Origin: Caenibius sp964466155
Lineage (GTDB): Bacteria; Pseudomonadota; Alphaproteobacteria; Sphingomonadales; Sphingomonadaceae
Direction: 5' to 3'
NCBI GenBank assembly: GCA_964466155.1
Contig: CAYXMY010000003.1
Span: 1 to 52,236 of the forward strand
DNA length: 52,236 nt
The translations under genes were made by a program, and so were the position numbers. The notes below the pieces were generated by a model. The model did no database searches. It was given only the letters and a program-made list of their open reading frames with translations, and was not told where the DNA came from. Positions 41,545-50,229 of this stretch are shown piece by piece; within the stretch, counting starts at the first letter, position 1, and each line of letters begins with the position of its first letter.

Positions 41545-41630
41545 GCCAGGCAGCGCCGTGCAAGGCTGCGCTGCCTGGCAGGATATCGTGATGTTCCGGG
41601 CAAGTTCGGCGCGCGCCAAGGCGCGCCGGA
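41545..41630. repeat. Two tandem strong stem-loops
   Basis: First: GCCAGGCAGCGC (41545-41556) pairs perfectly with GCGCTGCCTGGC (41568-41579). Second: TTCGGCGCGC (41605-41614) pairs with GCGCGCCGGA (41621-41630), one wobble. They lie in the 262-bp gap (41410-41671) after the end of the uronate operon and before the barrel-protein gene, both on the minus strand. No T-tract follows; they may be mRNA-stabilising or REP-like elements. Confidence 0.6.
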
Positions 41631-41671
41631 CGCAAGATATGGCTATACGCCGGGCGCAGCGGGGGCAGAGG

Positions 41672-42871
41672 TCAGAGCACTTCCTTAAGGTCCACCACCG
41701 CACCGCGCTCCGCACTCAGATACCCGGCATAGACGGCGGTCAGCACATCCCCGGCCAGCATCAGATCGCTTTTCGGTGGCCGCCCGTTCGCGATGGCGCC
41801 GATGAAATCGCGCAGTTCCTCAGGGTAACCCGTCACCGCATCTTCATCGGGGGCGGGAAAGGACCATCCTTCCTTCGTTTCCGTCTTCTCGACGATATAT
41901 TCGCTCGCGAAATAGGCACCGTCGGGGGTGTAGGCCTGACAGGCGGTATTGGGATTGATGTTGGCCGTAACCAGCGCCCGCGATCCATGAGCGGTGATAT
42001 AATTGCGAATACCGCCCATATGGGTATCGGTCGACGTCAATTGCGCGATGGCCCCATCCTCGAAGGTGATGGTGATGCTGGCCCAATCCTCCACATCTTC
42101 CCATCCGGTCACGAGATGTTTCACAGGCTCGCGGCGGAAGCTTTCTATCGCGGTGAGATTGGCGGTCTGCGCCAGCACCGACACGGGCCGGATCGGCACG
42201 CCCCGGCGCCTGCGGCCTTCTTCATACTTCAGATGGAGCGCCGCCCCGATGGGATGCACGCACAGGCGCAGCAGCGATCCGCCACCCGCCGTCCGCCAGC
42301 GCCGGGCATACGGGCTGTGCGAACCGGAATGGGATTCTTCCCCCTGAATGCGCAGGATGGTGGAATCGCTTGCCGCCATCAGCCGGTTCAGCTTGGCGAC
42401 CGGCGGGGCATAGACCCAGTTTTCCGCATAGCAGAAAGTGATGCCGGCACGCGCAACGGCTTCCTCCACCGCGCGCACTTCGGCAACGACATGATCCAGC
42501 ATCGCCGCGCGCGGTGCACCCGCCGCTGTCCAGTCTTCCCCCGCATCCGCAGGGCCGAAATATCCGCCCAGCGGCTTTTCGCAAATGACATGCTTGCCAT
42601 GGTCCACCGCCCGCAGGATCAAGGGCACATGCAAATGGTTGGGCACACACAGGTCGACCGCATCGATGCCCGGATCGCGCAACATGGCATCGATCGTGTC
42701 ATACCGGGTGGGGATGCCGAACCGGTCCGCCAGTTCGGCAACCTGCACGGTGTTGCGCCCATGGATTCCGGCGATCTCGAAATCCTCGCCATAGACCTTG
42801 CGATAACTGGCAAGGTGGAACTGCGCGGAGAAGCCCGTCCCCACCATGCCGATCCGCACACGTTTACCCAT
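41672..42871 (-). CDS. Gfo/Idh/MocA-family NAD(P)-dependent oxidoreductase
   Basis: 399 residues from ATG 42871 (AAGG 6 bp upstream). The Rossmann motif GMVGTGFSAQFHLASY and the signature VICEKPLGG are typical, with a C-terminal alpha/beta substrate domain (QGEESHSGSHSP, GSRALVTANINPN). Family members oxidise sugars, sugar acids or inositols at a hydroxyl. It is the last gene of the gntR-uxaC-uxuB-thuA-MFS run, 25 bp after the MFS gene, and probably oxidises a sugar related to the uronate route, but not one of the four core steps. Confidence 0.9.
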   Translation of the reverse strand: MGKRVRIGMVGTGFSAQFHLASYRKVYGEDFEIAGIHGRNTVQVAELADRFGIPTRYDTIDAMLRDPGIDAVDLCVPNHLHVPLILRAVDHGKHVICEKPLGGYFGPADAGEDWTAAGAPRAAMLDHVVAEVRAVEEAVARAGITFCYAENWVYAPPVAKLNRLMAASDSTILRIQGEESHSGSHSPYARRWRTAGGGSLLRLCVHPIGAALHLKYEEGRRRRGVPIRPVSVLAQTANLTAIESFRREPVKHLVTGWEDVEDWASITITFEDGAIAQLTSTDTHMGGIRNYITAHGSRALVTANINPNTACQAYTPDGAYFASEYIVEKTETKEGWSFPAPDEDAVTGYPEELRDFIGAIANGRPPKSDLMLAGDVLTAVYAGYLSAERGAVVDLKEVL

Positions 42872-42896
42872 CGCAGCCTTCCCTTGCTTGTTCGTC

Positions 42897-44258
42897 TTAA
42901 TCGCGCAGGGCGCGCCCGCGCGTTTCCGGTGCGAAACGCGATGCCACAATGCCGATCAGGAACACCGCGCACATCACCATTGCCGAATATCGCAGCGGTG
43001 CCGGTGCTGCGAATCCGCTGAACAAACGCGTACTGAGCAAGGCGGAAACGAAGCTGCCGCCTGCCGCCGCGAAACGCCCCAGATTGTAAGCGAAGGATAC
43101 CCCCGTCCCCCGCACGCGCGCGCTGAACAGTTCGGGCAGGTAAATCGCAAAACCGGCAAACACGCTGAGCTGCGCCGCGCCCATCAGCGGCATCATCCAA
43201 TAGGCATCGGCAGGTGTTTCCAGCCGCCAGTAAACGAACAGGGTTGTGACGAGAGCCGCCGTGAACCCGATCGTGAAGGCGGGCCTGCGACCGTAACGAT
43301 CAGCGATATAGGTAAAGGCGAACATGCCCGCCGCACCGCCGATCATCTGCAACAGATACGCCCAGTTTTTCGCCTGGGCGACCAGGGCCGCGATATCGCC
43401 CCCGGGGTTCTGCGCGGCGAAATGGGCGGTGAACACCGCATCCTGCAAATCGACCGCATATTCACCAACCGCCCATAATCCGACGACACCGGCAATCGCA
43501 AGCAGTGTACCGATCAGGAGATTGCGCCGTTCGTCCTTGTCCGCCAGCAATTGCCGATAGGAACCGAACCATCCGCTGGGCAGGGCGCCCGCCTGCTTCA
43601 GTTTCGTCCAAGGTTCGGTTTCCTTGAGGAACAGGCCGGAAGCCACGGCCAGCAGGGCCGGGATCGCCCCGATTGCAAACAGCCAGCGCCAACTGCCCCC
43701 GGCGGGGATGATATGCTCGCTGGCCAGCGTATCCACGCCCATCTTGAAGAAGGCGGCGCCGATATTCCCGACGGTGGAAAGCACCTGCAACAAGGCCAGC
43801 ATCGCCAGCCGCGCCGCGCCGGACACCGTTTCGGCAATCAGCGCGACCGCCAGCCCGAACACCCCACCGACGCCAATCCCGGTTGCCAGGCGCAGCAGGG
43901 CGAATTCCCAATGCGTCTGGCAGATCGCGGTCAGCCCGGTGCAGATCGAATAGATGAGAATGGCGATAGTGAGCAGGCGCGCCCGGCCGAACCGGTCCCC
44001 CAGCGCGCCGAAAGTCAAACCGCCCATGCCCCAGCCGATCAGGAACAGCGCCGTCGCCTGCTTGGCGAAAGACTGCACTTCGAGCATCGACGCGCCCGGC
44101 CCCATCAGGTCGTGCAGCGCAGGAATCCGGGCGAGCGAGAAAATGCGCTGATCGAGATTGTCGAACAGCCAGCCCCCCGCCGCCACCGCGAAGACGAACC
44201 ATTGGTAGCCGCTCACCCCGCGCCACCAGCGGGGCTCACTCTCCACCGATGGCGTCAT
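42897..44258 (-). CDS. MFS transporter in the uronate operon
   Basis: 453 residues with 12 predicted helices. The MFS loop motif is present in GGLTFGALGDRFGRARLL, and a second copy, FTYIADRYGRRPAF, lies after helix 7. The helix 1 region reads WFVFAVAAGGWLFDNLDQRIF. It overlaps the thuA stop by 4 bp and precedes the Gfo/Idh gene. By context it should carry a uronate, aldonate or related sugar acid released after outer-membrane import, but it does not look like the classic ExuT. Substrate inferred only from neighbours. Confidence 0.88.
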   Translation of the reverse strand: MTPSVESEPRWWRGVSGYQWFVFAVAAGGWLFDNLDQRIFSLARIPALHDLMGPGASMLEVQSFAKQATALFLIGWGMGGLTFGALGDRFGRARLLTIAILIYSICTGLTAICQTHWEFALLRLATGIGVGGVFGLAVALIAETVSGAARLAMLALLQVLSTVGNIGAAFFKMGVDTLASEHIIPAGGSWRWLFAIGAIPALLAVASGLFLKETEPWTKLKQAGALPSGWFGSYRQLLADKDERRNLLIGTLLAIAGVVGLWAVGEYAVDLQDAVFTAHFAAQNPGGDIAALVAQAKNWAYLLQMIGGAAGMFAFTYIADRYGRRPAFTIGFTAALVTTLFVYWRLETPADAYWMMPLMGAAQLSVFAGFAIYLPELFSARVRGTGVSFAYNLGRFAAAGGSFVSALLSTRLFSGFAAPAPLRYSAMVMCAVFLIGIVASRFAPETRGRALRD

Positions 44259-45148
44259 TTGCTTCGCCCTGGGCTTTGCGTGAGGCCGAGCGACCAGCGA
44301 ATGCCTTCAAGATACATCTTGCGCACATCGGGGTCCGACCAGCTTTGGCGGGTATGGCCGATGCTGGAATAGAAAACGCGGCCCGCGCCGTAATTCCGCG
44401 TCCAGGCCACCGCGATATCGGACGTCCCCGCAGGCCCCGTCGCGATCCGGTCCTGATCGATGCGCAGCAGGACATTCACATTCTTGCGGGAGAAGTTCTT
44501 GGGAACGTAAAGCTCGTTCTGTTCCGAGAAGTATTGCGGCCAATGGCGCACAATCGGGGAATCCGGCGCTTCGTTGACCAGCGGGAAGGTTACAATCGGC
44601 TGTTCGAGAGTGTTGAGCGGATGGCCCCCGAACTGCGCGCCGAACATCTCCGCATAACCGGGCCAGGAATAGTTGGCATCGAGCGCGCCATGAACGCCGA
44701 CGATCCCTTTCCCGCGATCGTGCACGAAAGCCAGCAGCGCCTGCTTCGCCTCATCGCTCAATCCCCATTCGCCGGTCGTATTCACCAGCACCACGGCATC
44801 GAAGTCACCCAGTCCTTCGGGGATGAAGCCGAAGCGCATCTTCTGCCCGCCGCGCGGATTGACGAGATCGAAATCGGTGCGCAGCTCCGCATCGTACAGG
44901 CCGCTTTCCTGCCCCATCGCCGCGATTGCGGTCATGGCATCGGAAATGGATTCATGATGAAAGCCGGTGGCCCCGCCCAGCACCAGCACATGGTATCGCC
45001 GGGGGGCAGACGGCCCCATGCGCGCGGCGATGGCGTCCTTTTCCGCTTCGGTCATCCGTGCCAACGCCCCGCCGCGTTCCGATCCCATCGCAGGCTGGAT
45101 GCAGCCCAGAAGTATCATGGATGCAAGAATCCATCTTTTCGCCTTCAT
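44255..45148 (-). CDS. ThuA-like domain protein, secreted
   Basis: 297 residues. The N-terminus (MKAKRWILASMILLGCIQPAMGSE) is a signal sequence; LLGC could make it a lipoprotein, though the usual cleavage is also possible after AMG. The mature domain is a class I glutamine-amidotransferase-like ThuA fold: VLVLGGATGFHHESISDAM, FDAVVLVNTTGEWGL, GIVGVHGALDANYSWPGYAEMFGAQFGGHP and VAWTRNYGAGRVFYSSIGH. ThuA proteins accompany sugar catabolism, often next to Gfo/Idh dehydrogenases as here, but their activity is not settled. It follows uxuB by 47 bp and overlaps the MFS gene. Confidence 0.85.
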   Translation of the reverse strand: MKAKRWILASMILLGCIQPAMGSERGGALARMTEAEKDAIAARMGPSAPRRYHVLVLGGATGFHHESISDAMTAIAAMGQESGLYDAELRTDFDLVNPRGGQKMRFGFIPEGLGDFDAVVLVNTTGEWGLSDEAKQALLAFVHDRGKGIVGVHGALDANYSWPGYAEMFGAQFGGHPLNTLEQPIVTFPLVNEAPDSPIVRHWPQYFSEQNELYVPKNFSRKNVNVLLRIDQDRIATGPAGTSDIAVAWTRNYGAGRVFYSSIGHTRQSWSDPDVRKMYLEGIRWSLGLTQSPGRSK

Positions 45149-45195
45149 ACCACTCTCTCCCGCTCGTTCTCGTCGTTCATAAATCCCGCCTGGGA

Positions 45196-46674
45196 TCAGG
45201 GGTCGTCATGCCGGGCGACAAATGCTTCCAGCGCCGGGCGCGCACCGCGTTCCAAAACCATCCGCAGAGCCACCGCGAATGCTCTTCGCAATCGCGCGCT
45301 GGCTCCGAAGGCAGCCGGGAAAACCCCCGACTTGTCGACAAACAAGTCTGTCAGACGATCAACATCGCCCGCCGCCAGGTCCCACAAGTGGCGCAAGCGA
45401 TCGGCCAGAGGATCGTCGACCGTATAAGCCCCCGAATGTCCCCCGGTGTATGCGGCCCATGAGGCGAGGCTGAACATATGCGCAGGGCTGCTTTGGCCCG
45501 CGCCATCGCGCTCGATCATGGTTGCTAGCCAGCGCTGCGGAATCTTCTGCGATCCGTCCATGGCGATCTGCGCCAGACGATGGCTGAGCGCGGGATTGGC
45601 AAATCGGCCAAGCAGGGCATCGCCATAGGCCATGGGATCGAGGCCCGTGCCTGCCGACAGAGACGGCGCGACCTCCCGTGCCATCTGAATGCGGACGAGC
45701 TTTCGCAAGGCCGGATCGGTTATCGCCTCATGCACGAAATCGAGACTGAGCCCGATGCCGACATAAGCCAGGGTCGAATGGCTGCCATTGAGCATCCGCA
45801 GCTTCGCCAGTTCGAACGGGCGGACATCGTCGACGATTTGTGCGCCGCCCGCTTCCCAGCGCGGACGCGGACCGGCGAAGCGATTTTCGATGATCCACTG
45901 GCGGAATGGTTCCGTGGCGACCATGGCGCGGTCGACGAAGCCCGCCGTGTCCGACAGGGTTTCGATATCCGCATCGGTGACGGCAGGGACGATCCGGTCG
46001 ACAACCGCATTCGGGCATGCCGTGTTGCGCGCAGCCCATACGGCCAGCGCCCCATCCTGCCGTTCCAGATAATCCGTCAGCAGATTGGCGAGAACGCGCC
46101 CGTTATCAGGCAGGTTGTCGCATGAAACCAGCGTCAGTCCACCGCACCCCAAATCCCGCCGCCGCGCCAGAGCAGCGGAAAGGTAAGTATAGATCGTGCC
46201 CGCGCGGGCGGCCTGCGCGAAATCGAGTTGCCCGCTCCCCGCCTCCCGGCAATAGCCCTTTTCCGTCACCGTCAACGTCACGACATGCGTTTCCGGGGAG
46301 GCAAGCGCGGCCACCACGGCGGCAGGATTTTCCGGCGCGACAAGCACCTGATCGACCGCGCCGACAATCCGCATCGCCGCCCCTGTCCCGCTGCGTTCCA
46401 CCACGGTGTAGAGATTGTCCTGCGCCCCCATGGCATCGCGCACGGTGGGGGAGCGCAGGGATACGGCGGTTATCCCCCAACCTTCATCGCCCGCCGCCAG
46501 GGCGTCATCGGTATAGACTGCCTGATGTGCCCGGTGGAACGCGCCGATGCCAAGGTGCACGATACCGCCGCGTGGCCCATCCCGCCGATAAGCCGGACGC
46601 GCGATGCTGCTGTCGAGACGATCCAGCACATCCGCCGCGAGGCGCGGCCTTTCGGACATGCCACACGCGGTCAC
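45196..46674 (-). CDS. uxuB: D-mannonate oxidoreductase / fructuronate reductase
   Basis: 492 residues of the long-chain mannitol dehydrogenase family. The NAD site GIVHLGIGAFHRAHQAVY, the segment TVTEKGYC, and the catalytic Lys in KLRMLNGSHSTLAYVG are all present. A GTG at 46674 overlaps the uxaC stop by 4 bp (GTGA); ATG 46659 is an alternative. It reduces fructuronate (the UxaC product) to mannonate, the substrate of ManD encoded on the other arm of the locus. Mannitol dehydrogenases share this fold, but the position next to uxaC and manD makes UxuB the better call. Confidence 0.9.
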   Translation of the reverse strand: MTACGMSERPRLAADVLDRLDSSIARPAYRRDGPRGGIVHLGIGAFHRAHQAVYTDDALAAGDEGWGITAVSLRSPTVRDAMGAQDNLYTVVERSGTGAAMRIVGAVDQVLVAPENPAAVVAALASPETHVVTLTVTEKGYCREAGSGQLDFAQAARAGTIYTYLSAALARRRDLGCGGLTLVSCDNLPDNGRVLANLLTDYLERQDGALAVWAARNTACPNAVVDRIVPAVTDADIETLSDTAGFVDRAMVATEPFRQWIIENRFAGPRPRWEAGGAQIVDDVRPFELAKLRMLNGSHSTLAYVGIGLSLDFVHEAITDPALRKLVRIQMAREVAPSLSAGTGLDPMAYGDALLGRFANPALSHRLAQIAMDGSQKIPQRWLATMIERDGAGQSSPAHMFSLASWAAYTGGHSGAYTVDDPLADRLRHLWDLAAGDVDRLTDLFVDKSGVFPAAFGASARLRRAFAVALRMVLERGARPALEAFVARHDDP

Positions 46675-48089
46675 AAGCGGTACGCCTGCTTGGCAAAGTT
46701 GTAGCTGAGATCGACGGCCAGTTCAGCCGCTTCATCCTCTTCCAGTTGATGCCGGGCAACCAGTTCTGCCAGAACGCCGCAATCGATGCGCCGGGCCACG
46801 TCATGCCTTGCGGGGATCGAGAGGAAGGCGCGCGTGTCATCATTGAACCCGACGCAGTTATAGAATCCGGCGGTTTCGGTCATCTGTGCCCGGAAACGGC
46901 GCATGCCTTCCGGGCTGTCGTGAAACCACCATGCCGGGCCGAGGCGCAGCGCGGGGTAATGCCCAGCGAGCGGCGCCAGCTCGCGCGCATAAGTGCTTTC
47001 GTCGAGCGTGAAGACGATAAGCGTGAGACGCGGATCGTTGCCGAAACGGTCCAGCAAGGGGCGCAAACCGTGGACGAAATCGGTTCTGGTCGGGATATCG
47101 GCACCCTTGTCCCGCCCAAACCGATGAAAAAGCCGGGTGTTGTGATTGCGGCACGATCCCGGATGCAATTGCATGACCAGGCCATCGTCGATGCTCATTC
47201 CGGCCATCACGGTCAGCATGTGGGCACGGAACAGTTCGGCCTGTTCGAGCGAAGCACGGCCCGCTGCCACGACATCGAACAGCGCCACCGCTTCCGCGTC
47301 GGCAAGATCGGCGGTGGCTGCTGTCGGGTGCCCATGGTCGGTCGAGGTGGCGCCCATCGCCGCGAACGCCGCGCGCCTTTGCCGAAGCGCACGGAGATAG
47401 GCCGGGTAGTCGAAGCAATCTTCGCCCGTCAGCACAGACAAGGCCCGGAGATTGCCGGTAAATCCTTCATATTCGGGATCGATTACCGGGTCGGGCCGGA
47501 AGGCGGTAATGACCCTGCCCCGCCAGCCCGAAGCGCGGATCGCCGCATGATGTTCCAGCGTATCGAGCGGGGATTCCGTGGTGGCGAGCACTTCGATATT
47601 CAGCCGCTCATACAGTGCGCGGGGCCTGAATGCGGGCGTGGCCAGACATTGCGCGATACGATCGAAATAGAGATCGGCGGTTTCCCCTTCCAGCCGCACT
47701 TCGATCTCGAACAGTTCGCTAAAGACCCAATCCATCCATAGGCGCGTCGGCGTACCGCGGAACAGATGGTAATTTTCCGCGAACCGCCGCCAGGCCGACC
47801 GGGGATCGGCAATCTCAGCGGTGCTCCCGTCAACCGGGGAAATCCCCAGATCCTCCAGTCGGATGCCCTGGCTGTACAGCATGCGCAGCACATAATGATC
47901 GGGCTGCAGGAAGAGTTGGGCCGCATCGGCAAAGGGGGCGTTATCCGCGAACCAGCGCGGATCGGTGTGGCCGTGCGGGCTGATAATCGGCAATCGGACC
48001 ACTTGCGCATAGAGACGGCGGGCTATGTCGCGCACCATTTCTTCTGCCGGAAACAACCGGTCGGGATGCAGGACAAGCGACCGCGCCAT
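46671..48089 (-). CDS. uxaC: Glucuronate isomerase (uronate isomerase)
   Basis: 472 residues of the UxaC amidohydrolase-superfamily type: PIISPHGHTDPRWFADNAPF with the metal-ligand H-x-H near residue 39, the TRLWMDWVFSELFEI segment, a mid-protein VLATTESPLDTLEHHAAI and a late QLHPGSCRNHNTRLF. It isomerises glucuronate to fructuronate (and galacturonate to tagaturonate). It starts 3 bp after gntR and overlaps uxuB by 4 bp. No uxaB or uxaA-type gene for the galacturonate branch is in the window, so glucuronate is the likelier substrate. Confidence 0.95.
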   Translation of the reverse strand: MARSLVLHPDRLFPAEEMVRDIARRLYAQVVRLPIISPHGHTDPRWFADNAPFADAAQLFLQPDHYVLRMLYSQGIRLEDLGISPVDGSTAEIADPRSAWRRFAENYHLFRGTPTRLWMDWVFSELFEIEVRLEGETADLYFDRIAQCLATPAFRPRALYERLNIEVLATTESPLDTLEHHAAIRASGWRGRVITAFRPDPVIDPEYEGFTGNLRALSVLTGEDCFDYPAYLRALRQRRAAFAAMGATSTDHGHPTAATADLADAEAVALFDVVAAGRASLEQAELFRAHMLTVMAGMSIDDGLVMQLHPGSCRNHNTRLFHRFGRDKGADIPTRTDFVHGLRPLLDRFGNDPRLTLIVFTLDESTYARELAPLAGHYPALRLGPAWWFHDSPEGMRRFRAQMTETAGFYNCVGFNDDTRAFLSIPARHDVARRIDCGVLAELVARHQLEEDEAAELAVDLSYNFAKQAYRL

Positions 48090-48092
48090 TGC

Positions 48093-48884
48093 CTATACCG
48101 AAACCGATCTGGCGTAACGTGCACGGGTGGTTTGTGCCGCCCGGCGCGCTTCTTCCACGGCCCGCTCTTCCGTGGCGAACAGCAGGTGATCGATCACCTC
48201 GCCCAGATGCGCGCGCATTGCGGCACGGGCCTGGACCGGATCGCGCGAACGCAGCGCCTCCACAATCGCCTTGTGCTCCGCGACCACCGGCTTGACCTGC
48301 GCATTGCGCGCCTTTTCATGCAGCAGCGCACATTCCGGCGAGGTCGAACGCAAATCCCAGAGATCGTCGATGGTCTTGACGATGGCGGCGTTGCGCGTCG
48401 CGCAGGCGATCAGGCGGTGGAACGCCCGGTCCGCGATTTCGCCGTCGCCATGGTCGTTGCCCTGCGCGATATCGTGCACCAGATCGTCCAGTTGGGCGAG
48501 TTCCGCCTCACTGATCTGCGTTGCGGCGAGCGCTGCGGCTTCGCCTTCGAACAGCAACCGCGCTTCGGTCAATTCGAATGCCGTCACGTTGAAGCCCGAT
48601 GTAAGCTGTTCATCGGGCCGCTGGCGGACATAGGCCCCCGATCCGACCCGCACTTCGACCAGCCCCTGAACTTCCAGCGCGATGATCGCTTCACGCACCG
48701 TCGGGCGGCTGACGTTGAATTCCGCAGCCAGTTCACGCTCCGCCGGCAGCCGGTCGCCTACCGCATATTTACCGTCGGCAATCGCGGCCACCAGCCGATG
48801 CGCCAATTCCTGATAAAGCCGGTCATGGGTGGCCACCTGAAGCGGCAGCCCTTCTTCCACGCTTTCACTGCTCCGTCGAACCAT
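48093..48884 (-). CDS. GntR/FadR-family regulator of uronate catabolism
   Basis: 263 residues from ATG 48884 (a GTG at 48893 is also in frame). The N-terminal winged helix has LYQELAHRLVAAIADGKYAVGDRLPAERELAAEFNVSRPTVREAI; the C-terminal all-helical FCD domain (about 100-245) has the metal/effector His and Asp typical of UxuR/ExuR/LldR relatives. It is the first gene of the uxaC-uxuB operon and is divergent from manD across 125 bp that contain TGGTCTAACCA (48919-48929), a perfect match to the family's TGGT-N3-ACCA form. It probably represses both arms until a hexuronate or its product appears. Confidence 0.92.
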   Translation of the reverse strand: MVRRSSESVEEGLPLQVATHDRLYQELAHRLVAAIADGKYAVGDRLPAERELAAEFNVSRPTVREAIIALEVQGLVEVRVGSGAYVRQRPDEQLTSGFNVTAFELTEARLLFEGEAAALAATQISEAELAQLDDLVHDIAQGNDHGDGEIADRAFHRLIACATRNAAIVKTIDDLWDLRSTSPECALLHEKARNAQVKPVVAEHKAIVEALRSRDPVQARAAMRAHLGEVIDHLLFATEERAVEEARRAAQTTRARYARSVSV

Positions 48885-48918
48885 ACTTCGCACTCGTCCG
48901 CTTGGTCGCCCATCAGGA

Positions 48919-48929
48919 TGGTCTAACCA
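48919..48929. promoter_or_regulatory. Probable GntR/FadR-type operator
   Basis: TGGT-CTA-ACCA lies between the divergent gntR and manD genes and matches the FadR-family operator form TGGT-N3-ACCA. TTGACA at 48943-48948 just downstream may be a -35 for manD, but no good -10 is seen. Confidence 0.6.
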
Positions 48930-49009
48930 GTTTCATAAAACTTGACAGACCAAAAAGAGGCCGTCAAGTCTGGCAGCATAGCGAAATCAAGCAAACGCGG
49001 ATACGACAT

Positions 49010-50218
49010 ATGAAAATCGATGCGGCCAAGGTTGTGGTTACCAGCCCCGGGCGCAATTTCGTGACGCTCAAGATCCAGACGGATCAGGGCGTCCATGGCA
49101 TCGGCGATGCCACGCTCAACGGCCGCGAACTGGCGGTCGTCTCCTATCTTCAGGATCATGTGATCCCCTGCCTGATCGGCCGCGATCCCCGCCGGATCGA
49201 GGATATCTGGCAATACCTCTATCGGGGCGCTTATTGGCGCGGCGGGCCGGTAACGATGTCGGCCATCGCCGCGGTCGATACCGCATTGTGGGATATCAAG
49301 GCCAAGATGGCGGGCATGCCGCTCTACGATCTGCTCGGCGGCAAAAGCCGGGAAGGCGTGATGGTCTATGGGCATGCCAACGGCCGGGATATCGCGGAAA
49401 CCGCCGATGAAGTCGCCCGCTATATCGCCATGGGATACAAGGCGATCCGCGCGCAATCGGGCATTCCGGGCTTGCCGGATGCCTATGGCGTTGGGCGCGG
49501 CCGAATGTTCTATGAACCGGCGGATGCCGCGCTTCCCACCGAAACGGTGTGGGATACCCGCAAATACCTCAATTTCGCGCCCAAGCTGTTCGAAACGCTG
49601 CGCAGCCGGTTCGGCTTCGAACACCATTTGCTGCACGACGTTCACCATCGCTTGACCCCGATCGAAGCCGCATCGCTGGGCAAGGCGCTGGAGCCTTTCG
49701 GCCTGTTCTGGCTCGAAGATGCGACGCCTGCGGAAAACCAGGAATCCTTCCGCCTGATCCGCCAGCACACGACCACACCGCTCGCCGTGGGAGAAATCTT
49801 CAACACCATCTGGGATTGCAAGGACCTGATCCAGAACCAGTTGATCGATTTCATCCGCATGACGGTGGTACGCGGCGGGGGCATCACCCATCTGCGCCGG
49901 GTTGCCGATTTCGCCGGTCTCTATCAGGTTCGAACCGGTTGCCACGGCGCCACCGACCTATCCCCGGTGACAATGGGGGCAGCGCTACATTTCGATAGCT
50001 GGGTGCCCAATTTCGGGATTCAGGAATATATGCGCCATACGCCCGAAACCGATGCGGTCTTTCCCCATGCTTACTATTTCCAGGAAGGCCTGCTCCATCC
50101 GGGGGATGCTGTCGGGCATGGCGTGGATATCGACGAAGCGGAAGCGGCCAAGTATCCATACAAGCCCGCTTATTTGCCGATTACCCGTCTTGAAGACGGC
50201 ACCATGTGGAACTGGTAA
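49010..50218 (+). CDS. manD: D-mannonate dehydratase, enolase superfamily (ManD)
   Basis: 402 residues, the same length as the characterised Novosphingobium aromaticivorans enzyme, and with its functional residues at the same numbers: R147, Y159, metal ligands D210, E236, E262, plus H212, R283, H312, D316 and E339, ending GTMWNW. The enzyme dehydrates D-mannonate to 2-keto-3-deoxygluconate. ATG 49010 gives the canonical N-terminus (MKIDAAKVVVTSPGRNFVTL); the frame is open further upstream, and the ribosome site is weak. It is followed after 11 bp by the KDG kinase gene and is divergent from gntR-uxaC-uxuB. Confidence 0.97.
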   Translation: MKIDAAKVVVTSPGRNFVTLKIQTDQGVHGIGDATLNGRELAVVSYLQDHVIPCLIGRDPRRIEDIWQYLYRGAYWRGGPVTMSAIAAVDTALWDIKAKMAGMPLYDLLGGKSREGVMVYGHANGRDIAETADEVARYIAMGYKAIRAQSGIPGLPDAYGVGRGRMFYEPADAALPTETVWDTRKYLNFAPKLFETLRSRFGFEHHLLHDVHHRLTPIEAASLGKALEPFGLFWLEDATPAENQESFRLIRQHTTTPLAVGEIFNTIWDCKDLIQNQLIDFIRMTVVRGGGITHLRRVADFAGLYQVRTGCHGATDLSPVTMGAALHFDSWVPNFGIQEYMRHTPETDAVFPHAYYFQEGLLHPGDAVGHGVDIDEAEAAKYPYKPAYLPITRLEDGTMWNW

Positions 50219-50229
50219 GGCAGCCGGCC

